A program made the position numbers and the translations under genes. Shown here in pieces: positions 6,870 to 13,561 of a stretch of 22,117 bases of DNA. The notes under the pieces are model-generated. The model was not told the origin of the DNA and did not search any database. It saw only the letters and a list, made by a program, of their open reading frames with translations. Source of the stretch: JBARKJ01 sp049801375 (GTDB lineage Bacteria; Nitrospirota; JACRHJ01); NCBI GenBank assembly GCA_049801375.1, contig JBARKJ010000084.1:1-22117 (forward strand), read 5' to 3'. Positions within the stretch are counted from its first letter, which is position 1; each line of letters begins with the position of its first letter.

Positions 6870-6976
6870 ATCGGCAAAAAGATCGGCAAATATATCCTAG
6901 TTATTAATTTTATACTTGATTTTAGTCTAATTAAGTTATATGGTTAACTCTAAATTAAATCGGCAATTAAATCGGC
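6870..6976. promoter_or_regulatory. Paired ATCGGC repeats flanking a possible promoter of the Fic gene
   Basis: ATCGGCAA occurs four times as two pairs: 6870 and 6882, then 6959 and 6971. Within each pair the start-to-start distance is 12 bp, and the second member of each pair continues as ATCGGCAAATATA. The pairs lie 89 bp apart in very AT-rich DNA. Between them TTGATT (6916-6921), 17 bases and TATGGT (6939-6944) form a plausible sigma-70 promoter. The downstream pair would then sit just after the transcription start, a usual operator position. The site and its function are inference. Confidence 0.45.
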
Positions 6977-7001
6977 AAATATAAGGGTAAATTTAACTCA
7001 C

Positions 7002-8222
7002 ATGACTTCACAAATCCATAAAATGACACCGTTAATGCCTGAAGGGCCGCATGATCGCCAGTTTGAAGACTTAGCGCTAAAGGTAATGCAAAAATCGGCT
7101 GCCCTTGGCAGCCAACAGCATAAGATAACGCGCAATTCGCTTAAAGACATGCTGCGAATTATCAATAGCTATTACTCTAACTTAATAGAAGGCCATAGGA
7201 CCCATCCTTATGACATTGCCAGAGCAATGGAAAAAAAGTACGATAGCGATCCAGCAAAGCGCAATCTTCAACTAGAAAGCGTAGCCCACATCGAAGTTCA
7301 GAAGTTGATGGAAAAGAAGCTGCTTGAAGAACCGGAGCTTAATATTGCCAGCAAAGAATTCCTTTGCTATCTGCATCGTGAGTTTTATGAAAGATTACCA
7401 GATGAGTTCAGGATCGTAACAGATCTAGAAACTAAAAGGGAGCGCAGAGTCATTCCCGGTGAATTGCGCGATGAAGATGTAATCGTTGGGCTTCACGTGC
7501 CACCTGAAAGCAAATATCTAGATGAATTGCTCGGCCGATACGAGGATTTTTATGCACCACATAAACACCACGGATCGGCAAAGCTTGTCGCTTTAGCGGC
7601 GGCTCATCACCGGCTTATGTGGATACATCCATTTCTTGATGGCAATGGTCGAGTTGTGCGTCTCTTTACTGAGGCATATTTCCAACGTATTGAAGTGACA
7701 GGTTTCGGCCTTTGGTCAGTAAGTCGTGGTTTAGCACGCAAAAACGCCGAATATAAGGCAGCACTACAGGGTGCAGATATTATTCGCCGAAATGATCTTG
7801 ATGGCAGGGGACACTTGTCCAATGAAGGGCTAACATCTTTCTGTCGATTTTTTCTTGAAACCTGCCTTGATCAAGTTGAATATATGAACGACCTACTTCG
7901 CTTAGATGGACTCGTTGATAGGGTCAAGAATTATATTGATCTCCGTAATCGTGGCATGATTCCGGGGCCGCCGAACAAAGAACAGTCTATCAGACCCGAG
8001 GCGAGTAGGATGCTTCAGGACGTTATGGTATACGGTAAATTAACTCGCGGTGATCTCATTAAGGCATCCGGGTTAAAAGACCGCACAGGCAGGACTCTTC
8101 TCACTCGGCTACTAGATGAAGGCTTGCTAATATCAGACACTCCAAAGGGAGAAGTAAAACTAGGGTTTCCAATACATGCGACGGAATGGTTATTCCCGGG
8201 TCTGTATCCGCCTCAACGGTGA
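7002..8222 (+). CDS. Fic-domain protein with N-terminal inhibitory motif and C-terminal winged helix
   Basis: A 406-residue Fic/DOC-family protein, probably an AMP-transferase acting on a protein side chain. The catalytic loop HPFLDGNGR is complete at residues 209-217 (consensus HPFx[D/E]GNGR), so the active-site His209 and the ATP-phosphate-binding Gly and Arg are present. The inhibitory helix motif [S/T]xxxE[G/N] appears as SNLIEG at residues 59-64 with E63 as the gating Glu, upstream of the Fic core; this is the class II arrangement of self-restrained enzymes. Residues from about 300 on, including KLTRGDLIKASGLKDRTGRTLLTRLLDEGLL, look like a winged-helix DNA-binding module, suggesting autoregulation. 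The ribosome binding site is weak. It is monocistronic; the target protein is unknown. Confidence 0.92.
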   Translation: MTSQIHKMTPLMPEGPHDRQFEDLALKVMQKSAALGSQQHKITRNSLKDMLRIINSYYSNLIEGHRTHPYDIARAMEKKYDSDPAKRNLQLESVAHIEVQKLMEKKLLEEPELNIASKEFLCYLHREFYERLPDEFRIVTDLETKRERRVIPGELRDEDVIVGLHVPPESKYLDELLGRYEDFYAPHKHHGSAKLVALAAAHHRLMWIHPFLDGNGRVVRLFTEAYFQRIEVTGFGLWSVSRGLARKNAEYKAALQGADIIRRNDLDGRGHLSNEGLTSFCRFFLETCLDQVEYMNDLLRLDGLVDRVKNYIDLRNRGMIPGPPNKEQSIRPEASRMLQDVMVYGKLTRGDLIKASGLKDRTGRTLLTRLLDEGLLISDTPKGEVKLGFPIHATEWLFPGLYPPQR

Positions 8223-8329
8223 TTGAACATCTAGATACTGCCTCTAAAAATCTCCTCATAACCGAGGCGGGAGGTTTGATAGGAAGGCTGCTGTCGTCAT
8301 TTTAAGGGTCGTGACAAACCACGACAACC

Positions 8330-8362
8330 TACTGTGACAAGGTATGACAGATTACTGTGACA
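8330..8362. repeat. Direct repeat TACTGTGACA x2
   Basis: TACTGTGACA occurs at 8330-8339 and 8353-8362, 23 bp apart, with further GTGACA/ATGACA variants at 8311 and 8344. The cluster lies beside the tRNA-like attachment remnant and could be integrase arm-type sites, but it is short and unproven. The 357 bp from 8223 to 8579 holds this cluster and the hairpin at 8405, and no supportable gene. Confidence 0.3.
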
Positions 8363-8404
8363 GAGGCAGGTGCAACAAAATTCACCTAGCAGGACAAGGG
8401 TCGC

Positions 8405-8461
8405 AGTCCGAGGGGACCAACTAACTACATCCCCTCGGACTTTCCCCAAACTTTCCCCAAA
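8405..8461. repeat. Perfect 12 bp hairpin followed by a tandem 11 bp repeat
   Basis: AGTCCGAGGGGA (8405-8416) and its exact reverse complement TCCCCTCGGACT (8430-8441) enclose a 13-base loop. CTTTCCCCAAA then follows twice in tandem (8440-8450 and 8451-8461). There is no T-run on the plus strand, so a standard terminator is unlikely. The location beside the integrase scar suggests island-end structure. Confidence 0.5.
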
Positions 8462-8585
8462 CACGGTAGAATTGGCCATCTTTTGTTCTATTTTAATAGA
8501 CTGAAATCAGATAGAAAGTGGACGCAACCGCCTATAAATGTTGATATTTGTTAGGTTATCCGAGGTCAACCCAAAACCGTCAATT

Positions 8586-8612
8586 CGGGTTCGAACCCCC
8601 CCAGCTCCACCA
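8586..8612 (+). other. 3' end of a tRNA-Ala or tmRNA gene, probable integration site remnant
   Basis: GGGTTCGAACC followed by CCCCCAGCTCCACCA is a T-loop plus acceptor 3' strand with an encoded CCA. The acceptor strand AGCTCC-A-CCA fits the GGGGCT-type acceptor of tRNA-Ala or tmRNA. Upstream sequence does not provide the rest of either RNA, and the 5' T-stem strand does not pair fully, so only the end is present. An integrase fragment faces it, and its reading frame runs into this segment. This is the usual geometry of an att site. Confidence 0.6.
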
Positions 8613-8621
8613 AAAAAAATC

Positions 8622-8657
8622 AAGGGGTTGGGCTATATGCTCAGCCCCTTCGGTTTT
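8622..8657 (+). terminator. Strong hairpin after the tRNA/tmRNA end
   Basis: AAGGGGTTGGGC (8622-8633) pairs with GCTCAGCCCCTT (8639-8650) over 12 base pairs, two of them G-U, with the loop TATAT. It is followed by CGGTTTT. It is probably the terminator of the original RNA gene carried with the attachment site. Confidence 0.45.
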
Positions 8658-8948
8658 ACAGGTGTCCGTATAAGTGTCCCCGCCATCCGACCTTTTTATC
8701 GTTTCAAGCTCGAAATCCTCAGGCGATACCACGTAATACTTTAAAGTAGTTTCAATCTTCTTATGGCCCATCCACTTTTGAAGCATCTTGGGCGGTATGC
8801 CCATAAAGACGCAGTTGGTGCCGAAGGTCCTTCTTAAGTCGTGGAAATGAACATCGGAAAGCCCGACCCTTTCTCTCGCCGCATTGAAAGCAAACAGGCG
8901 CGGTTCAGGAAATGTTGGAAGCCTGACTTTTGATCCCCCGTAAACCAA

Positions 8949-8983
8949 GAGCCTGTTAAAAAAACGAAGCTGACAACAGGCTC
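8949..8983. repeat. Inverted repeat at the integrase break point
   Basis: GAGCCTGTT (8949-8957) and AACAGGCTC (8975-8983) form a perfect 9 bp stem starting at the point where the integrase homology ends. It is compatible with a hairpin or with the trace of an insertion. Confidence 0.45.
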
Positions 8984-9014
8984 CAAAAGATTAAAAAAAA
9001 ATTTAATGAAAAAC

Positions 9015-9039
9015 TTGGTAGTGTCCTGGACACTACCAA
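9015..9039. repeat. Near-continuous 25 bp palindrome
   Basis: TTGGTAGTGTCC (9015-9026) is followed by one T and then its exact reverse complement GGACACTACCAA (9028-9039). Such a tight palindrome could be two abutting insertion-sequence ends or a dimeric regulator's site. It is about 140 bp upstream of the PAS-array gene and 30 bp from the 9 bp inverted repeat. Confidence 0.55.
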
Positions 9040-9179
9040 AAACTTGCCAAAAAGAGGTAGTAGCCATTATAATATTACGATATGCTTAATTTTTTTCGCC
9101 TTTCTGCCTGAATTAACAGCAGTTTGGGTTACAAAAACGAGATACCTGCAAGAGATATACTAAAATTACAGGAGAGTTT

Positions 9180-12100
9180 ATGGAAAAAACACCGAAAAAT
9201 AAGCAGGCGCCCGAAGGTGACGGCGGGGCCAGAATGCTGCTGCTGGCCTCCATAGTGGAGTCTTCCGACGACGCTATCGTCGGCAAGACGCTCGACGGGG
9301 TTATCACCAGCTGGAACCCCGCGGCGGAACGGATGTACGGGTATAAGCCGAAGGAGATCATCGGCAAGCCAATCTCCATACTCCTGCCCCCGGACCGGCC
9401 AAAGGAGATGGATGAGATCCTCAAAAAGATCCGCAAGGGCGAACGCGTGGACCACTACGAAACAATCCGCGTACGCAAGGACGGCAGCTCCATCAACGTC
9501 TCGCTCACCGTCTCCCCTATCTACGACGCCGCTGGCAAGCTCATAGGTGTTTCGTCCATCAAGCGGGACATCACCGAACGCAAACGGGTGGAGGAGCAGC
9601 TCCTCGCCACTTCCCAGTACGCCAGAAGCCTCATCGAGTCCTCCGTCGACCCGCTGGTCACGATTAGCCCGGAAGGAAAGATCACCGACGTCAACGAGGC
9701 GACTATCAAGGTAACCGGCGTGTCGAGGGAAGAGCTTATCGGGACCGACTTCTCCGACTATTTTACCGAGCCGGGCAAGGCGCGCGAGGGTTACCGCCAG
9801 GTGTTCTCTCAGGGTTTTGTCACCGACTACCCACTGACCATCCGGCATAAGGACGGGCAGCTGACGGACGTGCTCTACAACGCCTCGGTTTACAAAGACC
9901 CGCAAGGCGCCGTGCTCGGCGTGTTTGCCGCGGCCCGCGACATTACGGCGCAGCGCCAGGCGGCACAGTACGCCAGAAGCCTCATCGAGGCCTCCGTCGA
10001 TCCGCTGGTCACGATTAGCCCGGAAGGAAAGATCACCGACGTCAACGAGGCGACGATCAAGGTGACCGGCATGCCGCGTAAGCAGCTTATCGGGGCGGAC
10101 TTCTCCGACTACTTCACCGAGCCGGACAAGGCGCGCGAAGGTTACAGGGAAGTCTTCGCCAAGGGGTCGGTCACCGACTACCCGCTTACAATACGCCACA
10201 AGGACGGGCAACTGACGGACGTGCTTTACAACGCCTCGGTTTATAGAGACGCGCAGGGCAACGTGTTGGGCGTGTTCGCCGCGGCCCGCGACGTGACGGC
10301 CCAGAAGCAGGCGGCGCAGTATGCCAGGAGCCTTATCGAGGCGTCGCTGGACCCGCTGGTAACCATCAGCCCGGAAGGCAAGATTACCGACGTCAACGAG
10401 GCGACGGCCAAGGTCACCGGCCTGCGAAGAGATGAGCTTATAGGGACGGACTTCTCCGATTACTTCACCGAGCCCGACGAGGCGCGCGAAGGTTACAGGG
10501 AAGTCTTCGCCAAGGGTTTTGTCACCGACTATCCGCTTACCATCCGCCACCAGGATGGGCAACTGACGGACGTCCTTTACAACGCCTCGGTTTACCGCGA
10601 CGCGCAGGGCAATGTATTGGGCGTGTTCGCCGCCGCGAGAGATGTGACTGCGCAGAAGCAGGCCGCGCAGTATGCCAGGAGCCTCATCGAGGCCTCCCTC
10701 GATCCGCTGGTCACGATCAGCCCCGAAGGCAAGATAACGGACGTAAACGAGGCGACCGCCAAAGTCACCGGCCTGAGAAGAGATGAGCTTATCGGGACGG
10801 ACTTCTCCGATTACTTCACAGAGCCTGACAAGGCGCGGGAAGGATACCGGGAAGTCTTCGCCAAGGGCTCGGTAACAGACTATCCGCTTACCATCCGCCA
10901 TAAAGACGGGCAGCTCACGGACGTGCTCTACAACGCCTCAGTTTACCGCGACGTCTACGGAAACGTGCTGGGCGTGTTCGCCGCCGCGAGAGACGTGACA
11001 GCCCAGAAGCAGGCCGCGCAGTATGCCAGGAGCCTCATCGAGGCATCTCTCGACCCGCTGGTCACTATCAGCCCGGAAGGAAAGATTACCGACGTAAACG
11101 AGGCCACCACCAAGGTGACCGGCATGCGAAGAGATGAGCTTATCGGGACGGACTTCTCCGATTATTTCACCGAGCCGGACAAGGCAAGAGAGGGATACCA
11201 GCAGGTCTTCGCGAAGGGTTTTGTCACCGACTATCCGCTTACCATCCGCCACAAAGACGGGCGACTGATAGACGTTCTCTACAACGCCTCCGTTTATAGA
11301 GACGTACTGGGCAACGTATTGGGCGTGTTCGCCGCCGCCCGCGACGTGACGGAAAACAAGCGGGTCATGCGCGAGTTCTCCGAGACGAAGAACTTCCTGG
11401 ACAACATCCTCCAGAGTTCGACCAAATACTCCATCATAGGAAAAGACTTGAACTACAAAATCCTCTCCTGGAACGAGGGCGCGCGCCTGAATTACGGTTA
11501 TGACGGGGAAGAGATTATTGGCAGGGATTCGAATATCCTTCACTCGCCCGAAGACATAAAGTCGGGGGCCGTGGACAGGATGCTGAAGACGGCATATGAC
11601 AAAGGGCTGGCGGAAGGCGAGTTCCTCCGAGTCCGGAAGGACGGTTCGCGTTTCGTGGCAAGCGTCGTCGTCACGCGCAGGAACGACGCCTCTGGCAACC
11701 CCATCGGCTACCTGCTCATGAGCACCGACATAACGGAAAAGAAGCAGGCGGAGGAGAAGCTGCGCGACGCATCGCAGTACTCGCGAAGCCTCGTCGAGGC
11801 ATCACTGGACCCGCTGGTTACGATCAGCCCGGAAGGCAAGATCACAGACGTCAACGAGGCCACCACCAAAGTGACAGGCGTGCCAAGGGAAAAGCTTATC
11901 GGGACGGACTTCTCCGATTACTTCACTGAGCCTGACATGGCGCGCGAGGGGTACGAGCAGGTCTTCTCCAAGGGGTTCGTAACCGACTACCCCCTGACCA
12001 TAAGACACAGAGACGGACGCCTAACGAACGTCCTCTATAACGCCTCCGTTTACAGGGACGCGCAGGGCAAGGTGCTGGGTGTTTTCGCCGCCGCGCGCGA

Positions 12101-12296
12101 TGTGACTGCGCAGAAAGAGGCGGAGTCCAAGGTAGCCGAGCAGCGGGCCCGGGAAGAGCAGCGCGCCCGGGAGCTTGAGAGGCTGGCGGAACTGGAGAGG
12201 TTCCAGAAGCTGACCGTGGGACGCGAACTGAAGATGGTTGAGTTGAAAAAGGAGATAGAGGAGCTGAAAAAGGAAAATGAACAGTTCCGGAGATAG
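9180..12296 (+). CDS. Eight-PAS-domain sensor protein without a kinase domain
   Basis: A 1038-residue cytoplasmic protein made almost entirely of PAS domains. A divergent PAS (about residues 14-140) is followed by five near-identical 117-residue PAS units (147-263, 264-380, 381-497, 498-614, 615-731), another divergent PAS (about 738-866) and a sixth unit of the repeated type (867-983). It ends in a charged coiled coil (ESKVAEQRAREEQRARELER onward). Repeat units share DPLVTISPEGKITDVNEAT, IGTDFSDYFTEP, VTDYPLTIRH and GVFAAARDVT. There is no transmembrane segment, HisKA, ATPase, GGDEF or other output domain. No LOV-type Cys or evident heme ligand is seen, so the ligand is unknown. GGAG lies five bases before the ATG. 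The 3' end overlaps the following histidine kinase gene by 20 nt, suggesting that the two proteins act as a split sensor kinase. Confidence 0.93.
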   Translation: MEKTPKNKQAPEGDGGARMLLLASIVESSDDAIVGKTLDGVITSWNPAAERMYGYKPKEIIGKPISILLPPDRPKEMDEILKKIRKGERVDHYETIRVRKDGSSINVSLTVSPIYDAAGKLIGVSSIKRDITERKRVEEQLLATSQYARSLIESSVDPLVTISPEGKITDVNEATIKVTGVSREELIGTDFSDYFTEPGKAREGYRQVFSQGFVTDYPLTIRHKDGQLTDVLYNASVYKDPQGAVLGVFAAARDITAQRQAAQYARSLIEASVDPLVTISPEGKITDVNEATIKVTGMPRKQLIGADFSDYFTEPDKAREGYREVFAKGSVTDYPLTIRHKDGQLTDVLYNASVYRDAQGNVLGVFAAARDVTAQKQAAQYARSLIEASLDPLVTISPEGKITDVNEATAKVTGLRRDELIGTDFSDYFTEPDEAREGYREVFAKGFVTDYPLTIRHQDGQLTDVLYNASVYRDAQGNVLGVFAAARDVTAQKQAAQYARSLIEASLDPLVTISPEGKITDVNEATAKVTGLRRDELIGTDFSDYFTEPDKAREGYREVFAKGSVTDYPLTIRHKDGQLTDVLYNASVYRDVYGNVLGVFAAARDVTAQKQAAQYARSLIEASLDPLVTISPEGKITDVNEATTKVTGMRRDELIGTDFSDYFTEPDKAREGYQQVFAKGFVTDYPLTIRHKDGRLIDVLYNASVYRDVLGNVLGVFAAARDVTENKRVMREFSETKNFLDNILQSSTKYSIIGKDLNYKILSWNEGARLNYGYDGEEIIGRDSNILHSPEDIKSGAVDRMLKTAYDKGLAEGEFLRVRKDGSRFVASVVVTRRNDASGNPIGYLLMSTDITEKKQAEEKLRDASQYSRSLVEASLDPLVTISPEGKITDVNEATTKVTGVPREKLIGTDFSDYFTEPDMAREGYEQVFSKGFVTDYPLTIRHRDGRLTNVLYNASVYRDAQGKVLGVFAAARDVTAQKEAESKVAEQRAREEQRARELERLAELERFQKLTVGRELKMVELKKEIEELKKENEQFRR
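9618..11372 (+). repeat. Five tandem 351 bp units encoding PAS domains
   Basis: The sequence TA(C/T)GCCAG(A/G)AGCCT(C/T)ATCGAG recurs at 9618, 9969, 10320, 10671 and 11022, exactly 351 bp apart. A sixth diverged unit starts at 11778, after an unrelated PAS. The DNA similarity between units is high enough to indicate recent duplication or gene conversion. Units alternate between KGSV (second, fourth) and GFV (first, third, fifth) before TDYPL. Confidence 0.95.
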
Positions 12297-13479
12297 GCGT
12301 AAAGAGCCTTCCAAGGCACCGGCGCGGAGCGCGACGGAGTTCGAGGAGTATACCAGGGCAATGCTCAATATCCTTGAAGACTTCGCTGCGGAGAAGGAGC
12401 GCATGGAGGAGACCCAGAAGGCGATGCTGAACATCCTGGACGACTTCGACCACGAAAAGACCGGGGCCGAGGAAAATCAGAAAGCTATGTTGAACATCCT
12501 GGACGACTTTGCCGTCGAAAAGACCGGGGCCGAAGATAACCAGAAGGCGATGCTGAACATCCTGGACGACTTTACCATCGAAAAGACCGGTGCCGAGGAG
12601 AACCAGAGCGCGATGTTGAACATCCTGGACGACTTTGCCGTCGAAAAGGCTGGTGCCGAGGAGACCCAGAGGGCGATGTTGAACATCCTGGACGACTTCG
12701 ACGTGGAGAAGATGAAGTCCGAGGCCGCCAACCGCGATCTCCAGGAGGCGTTTGATTCCCTGCGCAGGGCGAAGGGTGCGGCTGATGCCGCTAACCGGGA
12801 GCTTGAGGCGTTCAGCTATTCGGTTTCTCACGACCTGCGGGCTCCGCTCAGGCACATCAAGGGGTTCGTCGAACTCCTCAAGGAGGATGCAGGCCCCAGC
12901 CTTAACGAAGACAGCCGGGAGTCCCTGGACACCATTTCAGGCGCGGCTTCGAAAATGGGCAACCTGATCGACGACCTGCTCTCGTTCTCAAGGATGGGCC
13001 GCGCGGACATGAGAAAGAAAAAGATTGAGCTGGATAAGCTTGTTAACGAAGTCATCAGTGAAATGTCGAAGGAGACAGGGGAAGCAGGTATTACATGGAA
13101 GGTAGACGCCCTTCCTGTAGTATACGGCGACCCGGCAATGTTAAAATTAACACTCGTGAACCTTATCTCAAACGCGGTAAAATTCACCCGTCATACCGCC
13201 GGCCCTATAATTGAAGTCGGCTCGTTTACATCAGATGAGGGCGATACCGTCATTTTCGTGAAAGATAACGGCGCCGGGTTCGACATGCAATATATAGATA
13301 AGCTGTTCGGAGTATTCCAGCGCCTGCACAAGCCGGAAGATTTTGAAGGGACTGGCATAGGCCTTGCGAACGTAAGAAGGATTATCACCAGGCACGGCGG
13401 CAAAACGTGGGCTGAAGGGGCCGTGGGCAAGGGCGCCACGTTCTACTTCTCCTTGCCCAAATTCATGCCGGAAGAATAG
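12277..13479 (+). CDS. Histidine kinase with six N-terminal 21-residue repeats
   Basis: A 400-residue cytoplasmic kinase with no sensor domain of its own. Residues 29-154 are six copies of a 21-residue unit of the form AMLNILDDFAVEKTGAEENQK, predicted helical and probably a coiled-coil signalling helix. HisKA follows with the phospho-acceptor His185 in YSVSHDLRAPLRHIKGF. The HATPase_c domain shows the N box (LVNLISNAVKF), G1 (VKDNGAGFDMQYIDKLF), F box (VFQRLH) and G2 (GTGIGLANVRRI). It resembles the kinase core of bacteriophytochrome-type enzymes, which usually pair with Rcp1-like receivers such as the one encoded next. Translation starts inside the last codons of the PAS-array gene (20 nt overlap), with AAGGA nearby, so the two are probably made in coupled amounts. 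Confidence 0.93.
   Translation: MNSSGDRRKEPSKAPARSATEFEEYTRAMLNILEDFAAEKERMEETQKAMLNILDDFDHEKTGAEENQKAMLNILDDFAVEKTGAEDNQKAMLNILDDFTIEKTGAEENQSAMLNILDDFAVEKAGAEETQRAMLNILDDFDVEKMKSEAANRDLQEAFDSLRRAKGAADAANRELEAFSYSVSHDLRAPLRHIKGFVELLKEDAGPSLNEDSRESLDTISGAASKMGNLIDDLLSFSRMGRADMRKKKIELDKLVNEVISEMSKETGEAGITWKVDALPVVYGDPAMLKLTLVNLISNAVKFTRHTAGPIIEVGSFTSDEGDTVIFVKDNGAGFDMQYIDKLFGVFQRLHKPEDFEGTGIGLANVRRIITRHGGKTWAEGAVGKGATFYFSLPKFMPEE
12361..12738 (+). repeat. Six tandem 63 bp units in the kinase gene
   Basis: ATG(C/T)T(G/C)AA(C/T)AT followed by CCT recurs at 12361, 12424, 12487, 12550, 12613 and 12676, exactly 63 bp apart, keeping the frame. The four internal units are the most alike; the first and last are diverged, as expected of an array that expanded from its middle. 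The encoded period of 21 residues equals three heptads. Confidence 0.95.
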
Positions 13480-13484
13480 GAATG

Positions 13485-13523
13485 GCGCTAATAGAAAAAT
13501 AGCGATACTATTAGTAGTAGCGC
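13485..13523. other. Intercistronic imperfect hairpin
   Basis: GCGCTAATAG (13485-13494) can pair with CTATT (13508-13512) and TAGCGC (13518-13523) with a small bulge. It separates the kinase from the response regulator and has no T-run. It may stabilise or separate the two parts of the transcript. Confidence 0.3.
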
Positions 13524-13561
13524 AGTAATTAAGGCGAATTGCTGTTAATGAAAGGGTATTG

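Larger units (their letters stand above)
8580..8948 (-). pseudogene. Tyrosine recombinase (phage-type integrase), C-terminal fragment
   Basis: About 120 residues of the catalytic C-terminus of a tyrosine integrase remain. HFHDLRRTFGT carries the box II H-x-x-R, LQKWMGHKKIETTLKYYV carries the GH motif and the nucleophilic Tyr region, and a tail (SWGGSNPN) is encoded by the tRNA/tmRNA end. The N-terminal arm-binding and core-binding domains and the first catalytic Arg, roughly two thirds of a normal 350-400 residue integrase, are absent. Sequence before 8948 on this strand does not continue it. It is almost certainly inactive. A shorter piece of the same gene, in the same orientation, lies at 16367-16443. 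Confidence 0.8.

Noticed and set aside
8297..8479. Minus-strand frame containing FGESLGKVRG
   Set aside because: It arises from the hairpin and tandem CTTTCCCCAAA repeat; there is no domain, and no similarity to the missing integrase N-terminus that I can recognise.
8480..8612. Complete tmRNA or tRNA gene
   Set aside because: Only the last 27 bases fit. No matching 5' acceptor strand, D-arm, anticodon or tag-peptide region can be found upstream, and the T-stem is imperfect.
9129..10901. Long minus-strand open frame of 590 codons across the PAS array, and similar ones at 10938-11543 and 11923-12855
   Set aside because: They are antisense shadows of repeated GC-rich coding sequence. Their own repetition mirrors the PAS units and the 63 bp repeats, and they have no recognisable domain or ribosome binding site.
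12361..12738. CRISPR-like regular spacing of repeats
   Set aside because: The 63 bp units are contiguous without spacers and stay in frame within a histidine kinase gene. They encode a repeated helix. No CRISPR array was seen anywhere in the window.
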